The position numbers and the translations under genes were made by a program. A DNA stretch of 64,000 bases from Reticulascus tulasneorum (taxonomy: Eukaryota > Ascomycota > Sordariomycetes > Glomerellales > Reticulascaceae), in NCBI GenBank assembly GCA_001557505.1, contig LSAX01000004.1, positions 2,108,001-2,172,000 of the forward strand, read 5' to 3'. Below, piece after piece: positions 35,019 to 48,442 of the stretch (its first letter is position 1; every line of letters begins with the position of its first letter). The notes below the pieces were generated by a model. It saw only the letters and a list, made by a program, of their open reading frames with translations. It was not told the origin of the DNA and did not search any database.

Positions 35019-35845
35019 AGGAAGAGAGTGGTATGACAGAGCAGAGCAGAAGCTTAGCCTGGGAGACAGGTGCTGACGGAGCGCCGATGGGCTATTCCTG
35101 GAGATCTGTAGCTAATTACCTGTCCAAGAGTGCCAATGTAGGTACGGTAAGCCAGGTACAAGAGCAACGGCCCTACTTGGCCTGCCTACCTTACCTAGGT
35201 ACGCGCAGAACCACACAGCGGTATGCCGCCGAAAGTACATAGCTAGTGTGATAATCTTAAGATGCGCCTGCTGAAAGTTCCCGAACCATTCCTGTTGTCA
35301 TCGTGCGTACGCCCGCCGCGCTGCGCGGGGGTTCATCGAAAGCAAGTAAAAAAACCCACAACGTACAAATTACCTCCTCTTGTACGGGGCAGACTCCACG
35401 GAATGGCAGGAGGGTCTGTTGATGGCCAGTGCACGATGCATACATGCTGTACCCGACTCTCTGATTCTATTCTATTTCGTGTTCATATCATATCGTCAGC
35501 GAGGACCGAGAAATCTTGCCCTAGACCCCATGTTTGTTTGTACTATGTAAACCCGTTATCATGGCCGGACCCAACAAGAAAAAAATAAACACCACGCACC
35601 CCCCCCCCCCCTCCTCCTCTAGCTTGGGTGAGAGGTGCAAGCGAAAAAACATCCCTCCAAAGGAACCGAAAGTGGTAGAACCTCATGACACTTTGGGGGG
35701 ATGGGAACTTCATTTTGTTTCGCAGTCCACATGGCATCGCCAGATTGGAATGTCCCATACGGAACATGCCATCTAATTTCCATGGTGATTTTTTTTAGCA
35801 ACAAAAGTCACATATCCTCCTGCTGAGTGTCTTGCTTGAGCAGGA

Positions 35846-35870
35846 GGTGGTGGTGGTGGTGGTGGTGGTG
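35846..35870. repeat. GGT trinucleotide repeat
   Basis: Eight GGT copies in a row, followed 70 bp later by GA and CA dinucleotide runs (about 35938-35953 and 35979-35997). Confidence 0.85.
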
Positions 35871-38800
35871 CCTGGGGCGTCGATGTGTGGGGGAGTGCGT
35901 GACGGAGAGACATGACGGAGAGAGTCAGGGCAGACATGAGAGAGAGAGAGAGAACAAGTCGGAAAGTAGCAGAGACACACCACACCACACACACACCTCC
36001 ATCGAGCGGAACCGCCACGGCAGACGACAGGGACGCTCTGCATCTGTTGGTTGAACAGAGTTGTGGTGGCATCTGGTGGCATTCGTGGCTTGTTGCCCAG
36101 CGGTGCTACTCATGCACCTGCACCCCTTCGCTGGCTGTGGCGAGCAGGTCGAAAGCTTCCATGCAGCCTTCCAAGGGCCTTCTATCGTTATCTTTCAGCT
36201 CCCCTTTTCGGCTTACGCCGACCAGGTCGACTGATTCTTCCCCCCAAAGGTGGTACGTGAGGACACCCACCCCGAATACCTCCACTTACATCATCTCTCA
36301 CACCCTCCATCCTCTTGCGCTCTCTTTAATTTACCAGCTACCTGTGTTTTGCTCCCCGATCACTCGCATCTCGTCATCCAGGCATCAAAACAGATGGGGC
36401 TGGAAATCGATCGCGAGCCGGGAGCGAGAGACAGGTGGAGATGATGGCATGCATCCCGTTTGGATGGCGAAGCAGACGTAGCACTATCAAAAAAGTATGG
36501 ATAGGAATGCATACGAGCCGCTTCCGTACCACAAACTCGTGACTAGGCTTAATTACGAGCCTTCTCCCCCTTCCCTTCACTCTGACCACTTCGTTGGACG
36601 CCCGAGATGTCAGGATCCGCCTGCAGTGACTGGATTACGCCGCAGCGCACAGTCCATAGCCAAGCAGTCGCGAGCGTCTAGTAACATTGTGTGTCTAGGT
36701 ATGTATGTAAGAGCCAGGCAATCTCACGGGGCTCCTCTGGGATAAGCTCTCGGTGCCCTGTCCCTTCGTTGTTTTAGCCCAGAGTTTGGTTCTCTGAATT
36801 GCGTCAACACCATCTCGACGAAGGAGTATGAGGGACCTCTGCTGAGCCGTCTGCCTGCTGCCCTTACCGCTGTGTAACAGGACAGGGTAGAGCAGAGTCG
36901 ACGCATTTCACGCTGAACTGCGCCGGACGGACCCGTTTACGAATTGACCTTGTCATCCGAACATTGGCAAACTCGAAAGATGACAGAAATGGCGCAGGCC
37001 CGTCACTGCTCTCTTCCTCAAATGCCGGCCATACGACCTCATCAGACATCAATCATAAGGCCCGCTCGGTCGAATCGCCACTTTACCTCCCCCCCTCTGG
37101 TGGAAATGCCGTAATTGCTTCTCACCCCTCGTTGGTAGAAACCATGGAGTGAGCATTAGTCCACCGCCCTATTACCCTATCACAAGCGCATCTGAATTCG
37201 TGGCCCGGCTGGCTCGGTGTAAAAGTATCAATCAAACCGAGGCAGAACCTTTTTGTCAGTGCTCGCCCATAGGCTCCTTCGTCTCACACTTGCAGAATTG
37301 GCGACGCCGTTGGCTTGTCGCAGCCAAATTTGATACACGTCGCGGGCTTCTAGTTAGAAAAACCACAAGCGGTCGGCGATGGCGCCTCTGGCTGCGCTGA
37401 TGCTGGCAGGCTAAGGTAGCGCTGCAATCCACTTTTGGTCTTATGGCGCTGCTTCACCTTCGCCGTCCACTCACCATCCACGAGTTTCCGCAACGTCTCC
37501 TCCCCGCCTGTCGACATCCTGCGTCTCATTAAACTTCTGAACCAGCCACAAAACGGCAGAGGGACGACTAATGACGGGTGTCTGTTCTCAATGGGGAACG
37601 CCCCCGAAACTCTGTCTCAGCGTCGGTCGTCTCCTGTTTTCACATGCTTGCTTGCCCTGCGTGGCTGAACCAGGCTTTTTTTTTCTATTTGGTTTTATTT
37701 TCCAGCTCCTCCAGCACTAAGAAACGGATCTGCGCCCGAGGCAAATGTAAAATATCCTGCTAAGGGGACCATCGGAGGCTGCCGTCAGCCAGTTGAACGC
37801 CTCTTCTGACGTGGGACGGATGATCGCCTTTGACGAGGCTTTTACACTAGCCTTCGGAGCCACAACCCTCTCGAGACGACCTACTATACAAACAATGGCC
37901 CCAAACGACGGCGCTGCTCACACGCGAAGCAGTTTGAACGTGACTGGGACGATTTAGAGTGCACGGTGTTTGACAAACAACTCACCAATCTACTTGTTAG
38001 CGCCGGCTTCCAAAAAACCATACGGATGCGTTGCAAACTTGTTCGGAGATTGGCCGCATGAATGTACAGGTGACTTCCATCGAATATGTCCAGCACTACT
38101 GCCGTTGATGATGAATCGAAATCCGAATTCACCTAATCCTATGCCTGACGCAAGTGCTCCTACGGCATGCCCACGGACTCTCCCATGTGACACATGGACG
38201 GATTCAGCATCTCATGTCGATATTGTTGCCCATCTACAGAAGGCAGTGTTGAGCGGGCGACTGAAAACCGCAGAACTTACTCGCAGCCAGTTATTCGACC
38301 CTACATAAATACAGTACCCTCCCACAGAGCTTCTAAAATTGGAGGATGGGGGAAGGTTTGTTCATCTATACAAAATGGGTAGCGAGAACGGTCTCGTGCC
38401 GCGTCCATGCAATCGCTATATTGGCTGATGCCCACCAAGAAAGAAAGGCAGAACCGCTCCAGCATCGAGACTCCACACAGCACCGCGAACAGCGGCTGGG
38501 CGTATCCCTCTTTGGCTCTTTGGGGGTGGGGTCGTCACCAGTAGTCTGGATGATGGAAGTTCGTTCGAAATGAACTGCCCCAAGAAAGTCTGCAGACAAG
38601 GGATGGGATGTCGCAGAAATCAAACAAGGTCCATGGCACGGGACGCGAAACGTCAATCTTGGATTGCCAACGGCGCCAAAAGCAAAAGTTCGCTCCATCT
38701 TAGGGGCCAAAAGTTCATCACCTTTCTACTCCTGCCCGCATGAGATGCTTCTTCCCTTGTGAACTTGCTGCATACATACATCATCTTGCAAATTGCGAAC

Positions 38801-41800
38801 GTGCGCTGCTGACTCGAGAGAGCCCTGGGCTTCGCACCAACTGGCGATTCATCCAGCGTCATTGCCATGCCCCCAGGTCAGCAGTCATTGGCAGAGATCC
38901 CAGCGACTCGGTCCTTGTTGGTGAATCAATCTATCTTATCTCGAAGCCTGTAAATTAACCACCAACCTTCTCGCTACCGATCCCACCGAGATGACATCCC
39001 TAGTTAGCGAGCAGTGTTGGAGATGGCTTGCAGTTTCAACAGGGTGCGACGAAATCTTGGCCTCGTCTTTGTCCTCCTCGACTTCCAGGCGCCCCCCCAA
39101 CAGCAACCACACTTAGCCTGACCTGGCCTGCACGGGTCACGACATCACGGTGACATGGTGAGACATTTTGCGCCTAGCGCAGATTCGCTACCCTGCATCC
39201 CCAGACGCTAGAAGGACCGAAGAAGTCTGCATGGAAGACCAATGGAGGACGCCTCCCTGTTTGAGAGACTAAGAGGGTCTAAGCCTCACGCCAGACAAAA
39301 AGACCTCGGGCCTGTTTAGCGCGGCCAATGGCGCCGTCTTATTGGCTCGAGTTATACCCGCTGCCTTGCTTCCTCCCGCCTTTCGTCCCTTTCGCTCCAG
39401 GTCGACGGAGAGTTGGAGACGGACCACATCGTTCAAAGTTTAGCCCATCGGGGCGACCCCTGAAGCTGGACTAACGCTTTTCGTGATGGGCTCTTTCATT
39501 GGCTGCTTCCTTAGCAGTGCCAGTGAACCGCAATTCTGTCCGCCTCCCCATCATTTCGTTTTGCCCAACGCCTCTGCTCCAAGCCGACCCATCGGTGTTA
39601 GCGGGACGTGGCGTACTTTTCGTGGATGGCGATCATGGAAACGATGCAAGTCATTGGGCCCTCGGAGGGACGGGGATCGGAAATCAGGATACCCACCGCT
39701 AGTTCAGATCCTGAACGACAAACTTCACAGAGTTGGGTCGTCAAATTGTACAGACCGGACAGACACCCAAGCCAAACGACGCGATTCGGAGGGGAAGCCA
39801 CAGTAATGACAGGATGTGACCCCCAATCCCACCCCCCGCTCGGTCATCCTGGCATGGGCATGCTGGGCTTTCCTCTCTCTTGTTCTCTCTGCTCTGTCCC
39901 CCTCCCCCCCCCTCCGAACGCTCATTTTGCGTGCCGTCGCGGGGCCAAACGGCCTTGCTTTCCCCCCAAGTCGCCTCATCAACCACCAGCTCCAGTCCAC
40001 ATTCGAGACCGCATCTCAGGATCAGCTCAGAGTCAGGGGTCCTGCCAACCCCGCCTTCTGCCGCCATCTGCGGTTTGGAAAGCCTGGCCCTCTCGGGTTG
40101 CGCGTGATGTTTGATACGGGCCATGACGGTGACTGGCCAGGCTTCCAACATCCTTGCCGCGTCCGCTGCTCATCGCCGAGCGAACCACCAACACTGGAGA
40201 CCTCGCCAGACACGATGGGAGCACTGGACATTCCGCCGATTGAGCGCTGTGATCCCCCAATTTAATATATATCCCTGCCCCTAACAGCGTGCCGGGTTTG
40301 CTTCGCGCTCACAAATTAGGCGTGTTCACCGACTGGCCATACCGGATCCCCAAACTGCGAAACCATCCTTCGGGAAATTTGCTAAGACGGCTCGAGATTG
40401 GAGCAGGACGGGTAGATGAGCGAGCGATCGCATCCCTACGTCGATGCTCGTAAGTTTGGGGGAGACACGCGAGTCCCACAAACATGCTCTGAATCGTCCC
40501 ATCGTTTCCCCTTCCGTTTCGGTGGGGTGAAGGAGATGGCGATTGCTCGTCACTTGGCCTCTACGTCTCTGTATCCATCTTTCCATCTTGCTTGCGTCAA
40601 CGTACGTGCTTGAGACGCTACAAGCGGTCCGCCGACCGGAAATCCGCCCGATGATCTGTATAAGCGGGGTTGATTCTCGTAGAGAGGATCGATCATTACT
40701 CCATTTTATTCGAACGACTTCTTTGCCATCAGTCTCGAACCGTCATCTTTTTTGTCGACTCTCCTGGGATTCAGACTGATTCGCCGCCGCTATCACTGGC
40801 GTTGCAACGTTGCAATCAGTACCTCTGTACTTCGAATCATGGACGGGGCCCTTGGCATTCCAATCGCAAGCCATAGAAAGCGCATTCCCCACTGATTTCT
40901 CACCATCGACAAGGTGGAGTCCAGTTCATAAAAACAAGTACTAGCCCCCATGCACACCTTATTATACGATCCCAAAAATACAGTCGAGACTTGTGAATCT
41001 CTTCTCCTCTGGAGCGAGGCCACGCATGACACTTCTGTCGCGACGCGGCGCTGTTTCTCATCCGGCGATTCGAGAGAGCTTGCTTCAGCGACACACCCAG
41101 TTCCGCGGAAATGAGCTGCATATTGCCCTACAACCCCCCTAGACAACTCACTTTCAGAACCGTGCTTCCCCGGTTCAACGGTGGTCATCGCTCTCTGATG
41201 AGAAGGAATTCGCTGCTACTGGGTGAGGCTTAATGCAGCCTGGCCGTTTGCACCATCGTGTGGAACGGGGTTTCTCTTCCCCGCAACCTTGTTGTGCCTC
41301 GTCTTGCATCCGCGCCACGGCTACCGCATCTCCCTTGCGCCTGGTTGAGCGTCAAAGCCCATCTGAACTTAAAGTACTACGTACCTGGCAAGAGGGTCAT
41401 CCCATGACTAAAGACGAGAGCGAATGTTTGCTAATGCCAATGGATTCTCCACGATTCAAGAGTGGACGATCGGCAAGTCGAAACTCCAATCAGTCGTGGT
41501 TTACATGGAGAGCTAGCTAATGACCGGCCACATCTTCCTGATGCGGTTACATCCCCGTGACCCTGCGTCGGCCGTATAAGAAGCTTAAACACTTCGCTAC
41601 GCGGCATGCGGTATTGTTCTGATATTGCCCTCAATACCGTCTTTGAGCTTGTTCGGCTTGTCTAGGTCCTCTCTAGGGTAAGAGTTTCTCGTATCCCGTT
41701 GTCAAGGCGCCGTGCTTCCCAACCGTGCCAACTCCTCTGTGTATCAGGATACTCTGGACTCAAGCTGTGGCGCGCACAACCACCTCCTTCACATGCACCG

Positions 41801-42770
41801 CCTCTCTCTTGCATCTGGGTGCTTCATCATCAGTTGGGGCATACTTGCGCGATCTTCCCCCCAAGCCCAGAACAAGGCTAGTCAAACCTCAACTTGCTAG
41901 GGCTCGAGCAATTGCGTAGCTTGTTGATGTCTTTGGGTCTTCAGCAGGATGATCTCTGGCCTGGGGTATTGGATTGGGATAGTCCAAATGTAGTCTCGAG
42001 TGAGATCAGGACCCCGCTCCTACTGGCGCAAAAGTTCCTTGCCGGGTACCGCACCGGGGTACAAAGACCTAGGGCATTTCTCATCTTCCGTCCCCCGGGC
42101 GGCATCCTTTTGTCTTCAGTCTGCTGGATGGTGTGCGTCGCTGCCGGGTGAGGTTGGAAGCTGCAAAACCGGCTTATGCAACCCTACCCATTGCGAAGAA
42201 GAGGAGGGGAAGATGTCAAGCCACCCTTCCAATGAGAGAGGTTCACAGGTCTAGGACATACCCTATGTCTGACTGGGACAAGGCCCTGACATGGTAACCC
42301 TACGCCAATAGTTTGGAAAAGCGAATGCAGGTTATCTGCAACGGGTTGTTGTTGCGGCTACTGCATGTCCTCGATCTGTTCCATCACTTCCTTCAACCTT
42401 CCACATTGAGTGTACAGAGCCGCTGGCAAGCCCCAGGCTCCTACTACCACCGACCTCAACAGGATTGAGTTGTGGCTTGTGCATCATTGCAGCGTAACCA
42501 GGTATTCCCTACTGTGCGCCCGCTCTATCACAATACGAGTCAATGGCTGCCAGACAGGAACAAGAGGGCCCCGCCCCCGCAGTCCACGAAGGTAACTGAC
42601 TTCCGATCGAGATAGAAGCCTTATCTCATGCGTGGAACGTGTCGTGGAACGTCCACGGCGCGTCGCCAGCAGTCTCATCCGGCTCGGCAGGTGCCGAGAT
42701 ATCGGAAGCTGACAGAGGCATCTTCCCCCTCGGCCAAGATACTGGAGAGCCGTTCATGACTGTTTCCCCC

Positions 42771-42792
42771 GACGACGACGACGACGACGACG
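42771..42792. repeat. GAC trinucleotide repeat
   Basis: Seven GAC copies; they would encode poly-Asp in one frame, but no gene is recognised around them. Confidence 0.8.
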
Positions 42793-44821
42793 TTACGACG
42801 TCCATGCGCTTTGCCTCAGTGCTACGCCTGGATTGCTGCCAACTGATGCCCCGAGAGCATGACAATATCGGGCCGCCGCGGCAGTCACTCAAGCAATAAG
42901 GCAAGTGAAGCTTATTCGTCATTGCCTGAGCCAATCACGTTATACGCTCTAAAGAGCCTCTCACATCTTTTTGCACTTGTCTCCTTCCTTTCCTGTTGTG
43001 ACACAATCCAACTTCTCTGTCGAGCTTGTCGGGCTGTCGTAAGGATTTGGTAGGATAAACGACCTCCCACACTTTTCATTACTCAATCGTCGGTATTGGA
43101 TTCTAGCGAGAACGCGGAAGTGTGCAGTTAATATGTGTCGCTGACGCTGGGCGACCGTTATCTTGGGTTGCTCGCTCTATCTTCGGGCTCGTGCATCTGA
43201 CTAGGCTGGTCATTCTCCCAAGTCTGGTTGATGTCTTGCATGGCGGCGGCGAGGGAGGTTGGTTATGCCCCCTTTTGGTGTCGAGAGCGCGTCACATTGT
43301 GTGTGGTCGTCGTCTATCCCGATATCATCCTTCCTTTGGAGCTCGCACCATCTCGAAGATAGGATCATACGCATGACAGGGTGCTGGGGATAGGGTCGGG
43401 GCTGACGACTGCCAACCAGGTTTGCATTCCGCGACCCTTTAAACTGCATGTGCCACATTGCCCAGCCTGGTCTTGGGATCGCTTTTTCGCACCCTCCGTG
43501 CAGCCAGACGCAGTTTTGGGTTGATGCTATATCTAGAAACCCGAGAATTATCCCCCACGCCGTCGGGCATGCGCGGTGGCCCTAAAAGGCGAATTCGCGG
43601 CCCGGATAGCAATTTATTATTTCTCGGTACGCGGTGCTGTCACAGATGCACGCAATTTCGAACCTTGTCTTTAGTCAGAGGGATGTGATGGCGAAATGAT
43701 GCGATAATGAAGGATCCGGAGTTTTGTTCGTTCGGCCACCCATTGTGCTACTACGCCTCAGCTCTGACCTCACGCGGGCTGCGAACGCCCAATCCGTGCA
43801 TGCTTGGTAAATTGCGATTTCTTCCTCCTACCTCGGAACAAGTAATGAATCTGAGGTATCACGAGCGCTCCTGCCCGCCTATCGAGAGCGTGGCGGCGGT
43901 GAGAGCGGCACACTAGCATACGAGGAATTGAAGGCGTAGCGCCGGGTAGCACAAATTGGCATCCCATAACGTCTGCCTGATTGATGAGATCCTACGTCTA
44001 CACTCGCGGTTGCCGCGGAAGAGGCGAGGCAGAATGCGAGTTCCCCCGATGTGAGAAACCGTGTCCAGATGAATGCCCAACTCCAAACAAGCCGTCAAGC
44101 TTCAGTCTCCCCTCCTCACTCGAGCATCTGAAGCGGGAAGAGAAGCATCCAGGCAAGTCCCATGTGTCACCTGGACAGGATATCGACTTGAAGCATGTTG
44201 ATGGCATGGCCTCCGACAAGCCTAGTCAACCGCTGCCGGTAGACTGGAGTATCTTGAGATCGCATCCGTTTGAAAGCTTGCAATGTTGTAGTCCACGCCT
44301 GCACTTCAATAGTCAGTGGTAAGTCTCCATCATACAAGATCAAGATCGCCGTCTAATGGCAACGCAGCTGCCTCCGTTTAGATGAGTACGAGAATGCTCT
44401 CACGAGTGGAATCGACTGCTCCGTCTAAAACGAGTCAAACGCCTGTTGGACATATCTTTGTGAGAACTATGACGACTGGGGAGGGTCTCATTTGAGATTC
44501 GCGCGATATTTGTCGCCGCTGAACGGCAGCTTATTGAAGCATCAGCTATGCTTGCGGCGGCACCGAGACCCGATGGCAGCCATGTCGATCTAGTGTTGCG
44601 CAGCCAACGATGGACATTTTCACGAACTGGACATCATACATGGACAAAAGGCAAGTGTTCCAATCCTGAAAAAATGATCTCTGTGCATTAGACCGCAGTC
44701 TTGGTGATATCCCGTTCACCAGTGAGATGGTAATTAGGTCTGTATACCTCCCGTGTAGGGGACGGTGATACCGCTCCATTCTAACGATAAACAATCATGA
44801 CAGCTTCTTGCAGATAGGAAG

Positions 44822-45390
44822 CTATTTCTTCTCCAGCTCGTCGAGGATGGGCTTCTCCAAGCTCTCCGGCTTTGTCGTGCTGGCCCACCGTCCCTTGACT
44901 TTGCCATCACGTCCAATAAGGAACTTCTCGAAGTTCCACTTGATCCTCTTCAAGCCCATCAAACCGGGCTTCTCTTCCTTCAGCCACTGAAACAGCGGGT
45001 TCGCTTGGTCGCCGTTCACCTCCGTCTTCTGCATGATGGGGAAGGACACTCCGTAGTTCAGTTGGCAAAAGTCCTGGATGTCGTCGTCCGTGCCCGGTTC
45101 TTGACCACCGAACTGGTTGCAGGGAAAGCCCAGGACGACAAAGTCGTCGCCGGCCTTTTCCTTGACATCCTTGTATAGCGTTTCAAGGCCCGCATACTGC
45201 GGCGTGAAACCGCATTTCGAGGCGGTGTTTACGATCAAAACCACCTTGCCCTTGTAGTCCTCAAGCGGTACCTCTTGGCCGCGTTCTTTGAAGCAAAAAT
45301 GCAATTAGCAAGGGCATTTCTAGGTAACCAGGGGGGTATCCACATACTGTCCAAGGGTTTGAAGTCGTAGAAGCTTGTTGCGGAGGCCAT
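44822..45390 (-). CDS. Glutathione-peroxidase-family thiol peroxidase (Gpx3/Hyr1 type)
   Basis: Two exons on the minus strand (45390-45348 and 45285-44822) give 168 aa, the usual length for fungal Gpx3/Hyr1 enzymes. The junction reads FKPLDKRGQEVPLEDYKG. Catalytic features are complete: peroxidatic Cys39 in NTASKCGFTPQY, Gln76 or Gln72 in FPCNQFGGQEPG, the WNF motif (KWNFEKFLI), and a resolving Cys88 in DFCQLNYG; Cys70 corresponds to the third conserved Cys. There is a Cys codon where animal enzymes have selenocysteine. It reduces hydroperoxides using thioredoxin and in yeast is the sensor that oxidises Yap1; the same role is plausible here. It sits in the cytosol, with no clear targeting signal. 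It is divergent from the Tda3-like gene, with about 840 bp between starts. Confidence 0.95.
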
Positions 45391-46228
45391 CGTGATGCGA
45401 TTAATGATTCTGTCGGTCTATCGTGCGTGTTTCTATGCTGTCCGTCGCTAAAAAAAAAGTCGAGGGCTTCGTGAAGTTTTATGGACGGAGTCGGATTGGT
45501 AATTGGGGGATGGCGTCGCGATATGGTACTGATTTATGTCGTCAGTTCATAGGATGGACTGATCGGAGTTTCAATCTAGTTTCCAATCGGGTTCGGGCTG
45601 GCCATGGGAGGCGGCACTTGAAAGTGGGAACACAAAAATTGTTTCGACCTCGGCTAGGTCCCAATCCGAATGCATTTTCGCTAGAGTTTGCCTCTTGAAC
45701 GCCCCCGAATGACGTTTCTTTGCGAGTACGAGCGCCGAGAGCGGTATGGCAGCCGGAGCTGGCTGCTGCTCCTCCTCCTCCTCTCCCCACGGACTCTCAG
45801 TTCTTCCGCTGCCCGACTTTTTGGTGGGCCCGATCTGAGTCCCTTCACAGGTACCGCTACAGCACGCACTGGCATCGCCATTCAACCAAGCTTCTGAACC
45901 CAGCATCCCATGAATCATGGTCGTCAACTGTGCGTTGGCTAATTACCGTCACTTCTCGTCGTCACTGGCACCTCCACCCACGGGCGAACTCCTCTCCGAA
46001 GTTTGGTGATCTCAGTCCCGGCCATTGATGGGGGGTGCATCGAGGCCTACCCCACCAAATGTAATTACTGTGGTCGCGACCCGATAACGATAACGAACGA
46101 CCCCGCGCTGCATGCCACATATGGGGGTCAAGAAGAGATCTGGTCGGAAGAAAGCAACACCGCGCCATCGGACTGGAGCCGCCATTGAAGAAGCGCTGAA
46201 GAGAGTTTCAGATGCCAGTATCAGAACT
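45391..46228. promoter_or_regulatory. Intergenic region of a divergent gene pair
   Basis: It holds the promoters of the thiol peroxidase (-) and the Tda3-like oxidoreductase (+). If the longer start at 46121 is used for the latter, the spacer is about 730 bp. I recognised no Yap1-type palindrome or TATA box with confidence. Confidence 0.45.
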
Positions 46229-47673
46229 ATGGACCCGGAGGCTAGGAGAAACATCGTCATCGTAGGTAGGTTAATGCCTGCCTGATTTATTGGAGGGGGC
46301 CAAGCTCCCCGAGTGATCCAAATTTGGCTCCGAATAGCTCAGGGCTGATACGCGTGTCTAGGCGGAGGGATCATTGGCTGTACGACAGCTTATTTCCTCA
46401 CCCGGCACCCAGCCTTCAACCCTGCGTTGCATCAAATCACAATCCTCGAGGCTACTGCCGTTGCTTCCGGCGCCTCAGGCAAAGCCGGCGGTCTCCTGGC
46501 GCTCTGGGCCTACCCGCAATGCTTGGTCCCGCTCTCCTATCGGCTGCACGCCGAGTTGGCGGCTGAGCATGGCGGTGCCAAGCGTTGGGGTTACCGAAGG
46601 GTCAACTGCGGAAGCTTTGAAGCCCGAGTATCCCGGGAAAAGCTCGCAAGTCTGCGACAAGCTACCGCGAAGCCCGAGGCCGTGGCAGCTGGCGCGAACG
46701 ATGGAGAGGAGAAAAAGGGCTGGGAAAGGCTGCCCAAGCAAGATGGCAATGCAGAATCCCTGCTGGAAGATTCGATCGTGCCGAAAGACCTGGATTGGGT
46801 TGATAGGGACCTGATTGAGGCTTACGGCGAGATGGGTACTGCTGGGGCGGCGGAAACAGCGCAGGTGCATCCATACCTATTCACAACTTCGATGGCGGTA
46901 TTGGCGCAGGAAAAGGGGGTGGAGATAAGGACCAGGGCGAGGCTGACAAAAATCAACTCGTCTGCGACGTCCGTGGAGAGCGTCGAATATCTGGATCGGG
47001 ACTCCAACGAAACTCGGAGGATAGAGGGGGTGACCGACGTGCTCGTGTCCGCCGGCCCTTGGACCGGGCGAATATTACCTCGATCCAAAGTTTCAGGATT
47101 GAGGGCTCACAGCGTCGTGTACAACGCGGACGTCAGTCCCTACGCTGTCTTCACGAAGATCAAGCTCCCCGATGACTTCGTCCCCGAGCACCGAGCGAGC
47201 AAGGGCCAAAAGCGGAAACATAAGCGGGTCGTGGACCCTGAGATATATGCCCGGCCGGACGGTGAGGTCTACGCTTGCGGTAAGCACCCAGAACGAGCCA
47301 TTCCATGCGAGCTGCACCTAACTGAAACGATGTAGGCGAGCCGGACAGGACCACTCCCCTTCCGGAGACTGCGGATCAAGTCCAAGTCGACGAGGCCAAC
47401 TGCGATGATATAATATCTTACATCGCAACGATCAGCCCCGCCCTGGCTAGCGCAACGATCAAGGCCAAGCAGGCATGCTATCTGCCCCAACACGACTCCG
47501 GTCCGCTCGTTGGTGCCACGTCACTGTCGGGGTTATGGCTGGCGTCGGGTCATACGTGCTGGGGCATCCAGAACGGCCCAGCGACGGGTAAGCTCATGTC
47601 CGAATACATCATGGACGGCAAAACGAGCAGCTCGGACATTGCGGAGCTGGACCCAAGAAGGTACAAGGTCTGA
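46229..47673 (+). CDS. FAD-dependent oxidoreductase, DAO family (Tda3-like)
   Basis: Three exons (46229-46265, 46362-47279, 47336-47673) give 430 aa. The first exon encodes MDPEARRNIVIV and the splice completes the dinucleotide-binding signature IVIVGGGIIGCTTAYFL (glycines at 13-15 and 18). The second FAD-contact stretch ILEATAVASGASGKAGGLLA follows at about 33-52. The C-terminal part ends with SGHTCWGIQNGPATGKLMSE, the typical FAD-binding end of the DAO fold. In yeast the closest type is Tda3, linked to endosome-to-Golgi traffic with no known substrate. An in-frame upstream ATG at 46121 would add 36 mostly basic residues; I prefer the shorter start because the signature then begins at residue 9, as usual. 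It is convergent with the aldolase gene. Confidence 0.88.
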
Positions 47674-48442
47674 GCTGCGGGGTAATGCATGGAATTCGTG
47701 ATCGTGGATGGCTATCGAGATGGCAATTCCGAGAATTCGATCCCGGAATGTCTAAACCGATGCCGATAGTCGATCATCCCGGCCTTTGTTAGCGAGCGTT
47801 CGAGCACATTCATCCATAAAGCGAGGATTGGCGGTAAGAAGGCGGGCAGACTACTGAGAAAAGGAATGAAATTTCTTGCAGAGAATGAGGCCCATCTCAA
47901 CTAACTTACTTTTACCCTCTATTGGCACATGATTGATGCTTGTGTGTTTTGGTGAAAGGTATGTAGTCAATGTTTTGTCAAGATATGAAGCTCTCTATGA
48001 GCTTCTCAATGGCTACCAATATTTTCTGCAGCGGCTTGGATCGATTCTCCTTGTTGAAGATTACACCGTATCACTAGATGAGCATGCGGCAGTGTCACTC
48101 TGGCAATAAAAATAGTCAACTCGAACGAAACCAGTGGACCTGTGGATAGTCTATACCTATTACTCGAAAAAACAAGTGATGCGACAAGATCCCGTAACAA
48201 CAAGGAAATGATGCTAATCCGCAACCGTGAATATGGCTGTGTAACTCCCCATCCATAAGAAATAAAAAAAAACCCCCTGTCTTTGCTTGCCCTGTCAGCT
48301 CTCGGGACATTGGCAGTCCGGCAACTGCCCCGAAAGCCATTCCGTCGAAAATACTCCGGCCGCCCACCCTCCTCACACTAGACCTACGAAAGTCCATGTA
48401 GATCTCTCGGGCTTTCCCAACGCAATTTCACGGCGGCCGATT
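47674..48442. other. Convergent 3' spacer
   Basis: It separates the stops of the Tda3-like gene (+) and the aldolase gene (-). No gene or RNA was recognised. Confidence 0.5.

Larger units (their letters stand above)
32511..44821. other. About 12 kb gene-free upstream side of the Zn2Cys6 gene, simple-repeat rich
   Basis: No protein family was recognised on either strand in this stretch. It carries many microsatellites and homopolymers: CTTG and CCAG runs, poly-C tracts of 11 or more (33544, 34504, 35599), a 14-bp repeat in four copies (33911), ATAC (34984), GGT (35846), GA and CA runs (35938-35995) and GAC (42771). A Cys-rich frame at 43981-44322 is open for 113 codons but has no partner exon. 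Part of the left end should be the promoter and long leader of the minus-strand regulator; the remainder could hold non-coding transcripts that I cannot identify from sequence alone. Confidence 0.5.

Noticed and set aside
43981..44322. 113-codon Cys-containing frame ending near a GTAAGT
   Set aside because: It has no signal peptide, no recognisable Cys pattern and no acceptable downstream exon.
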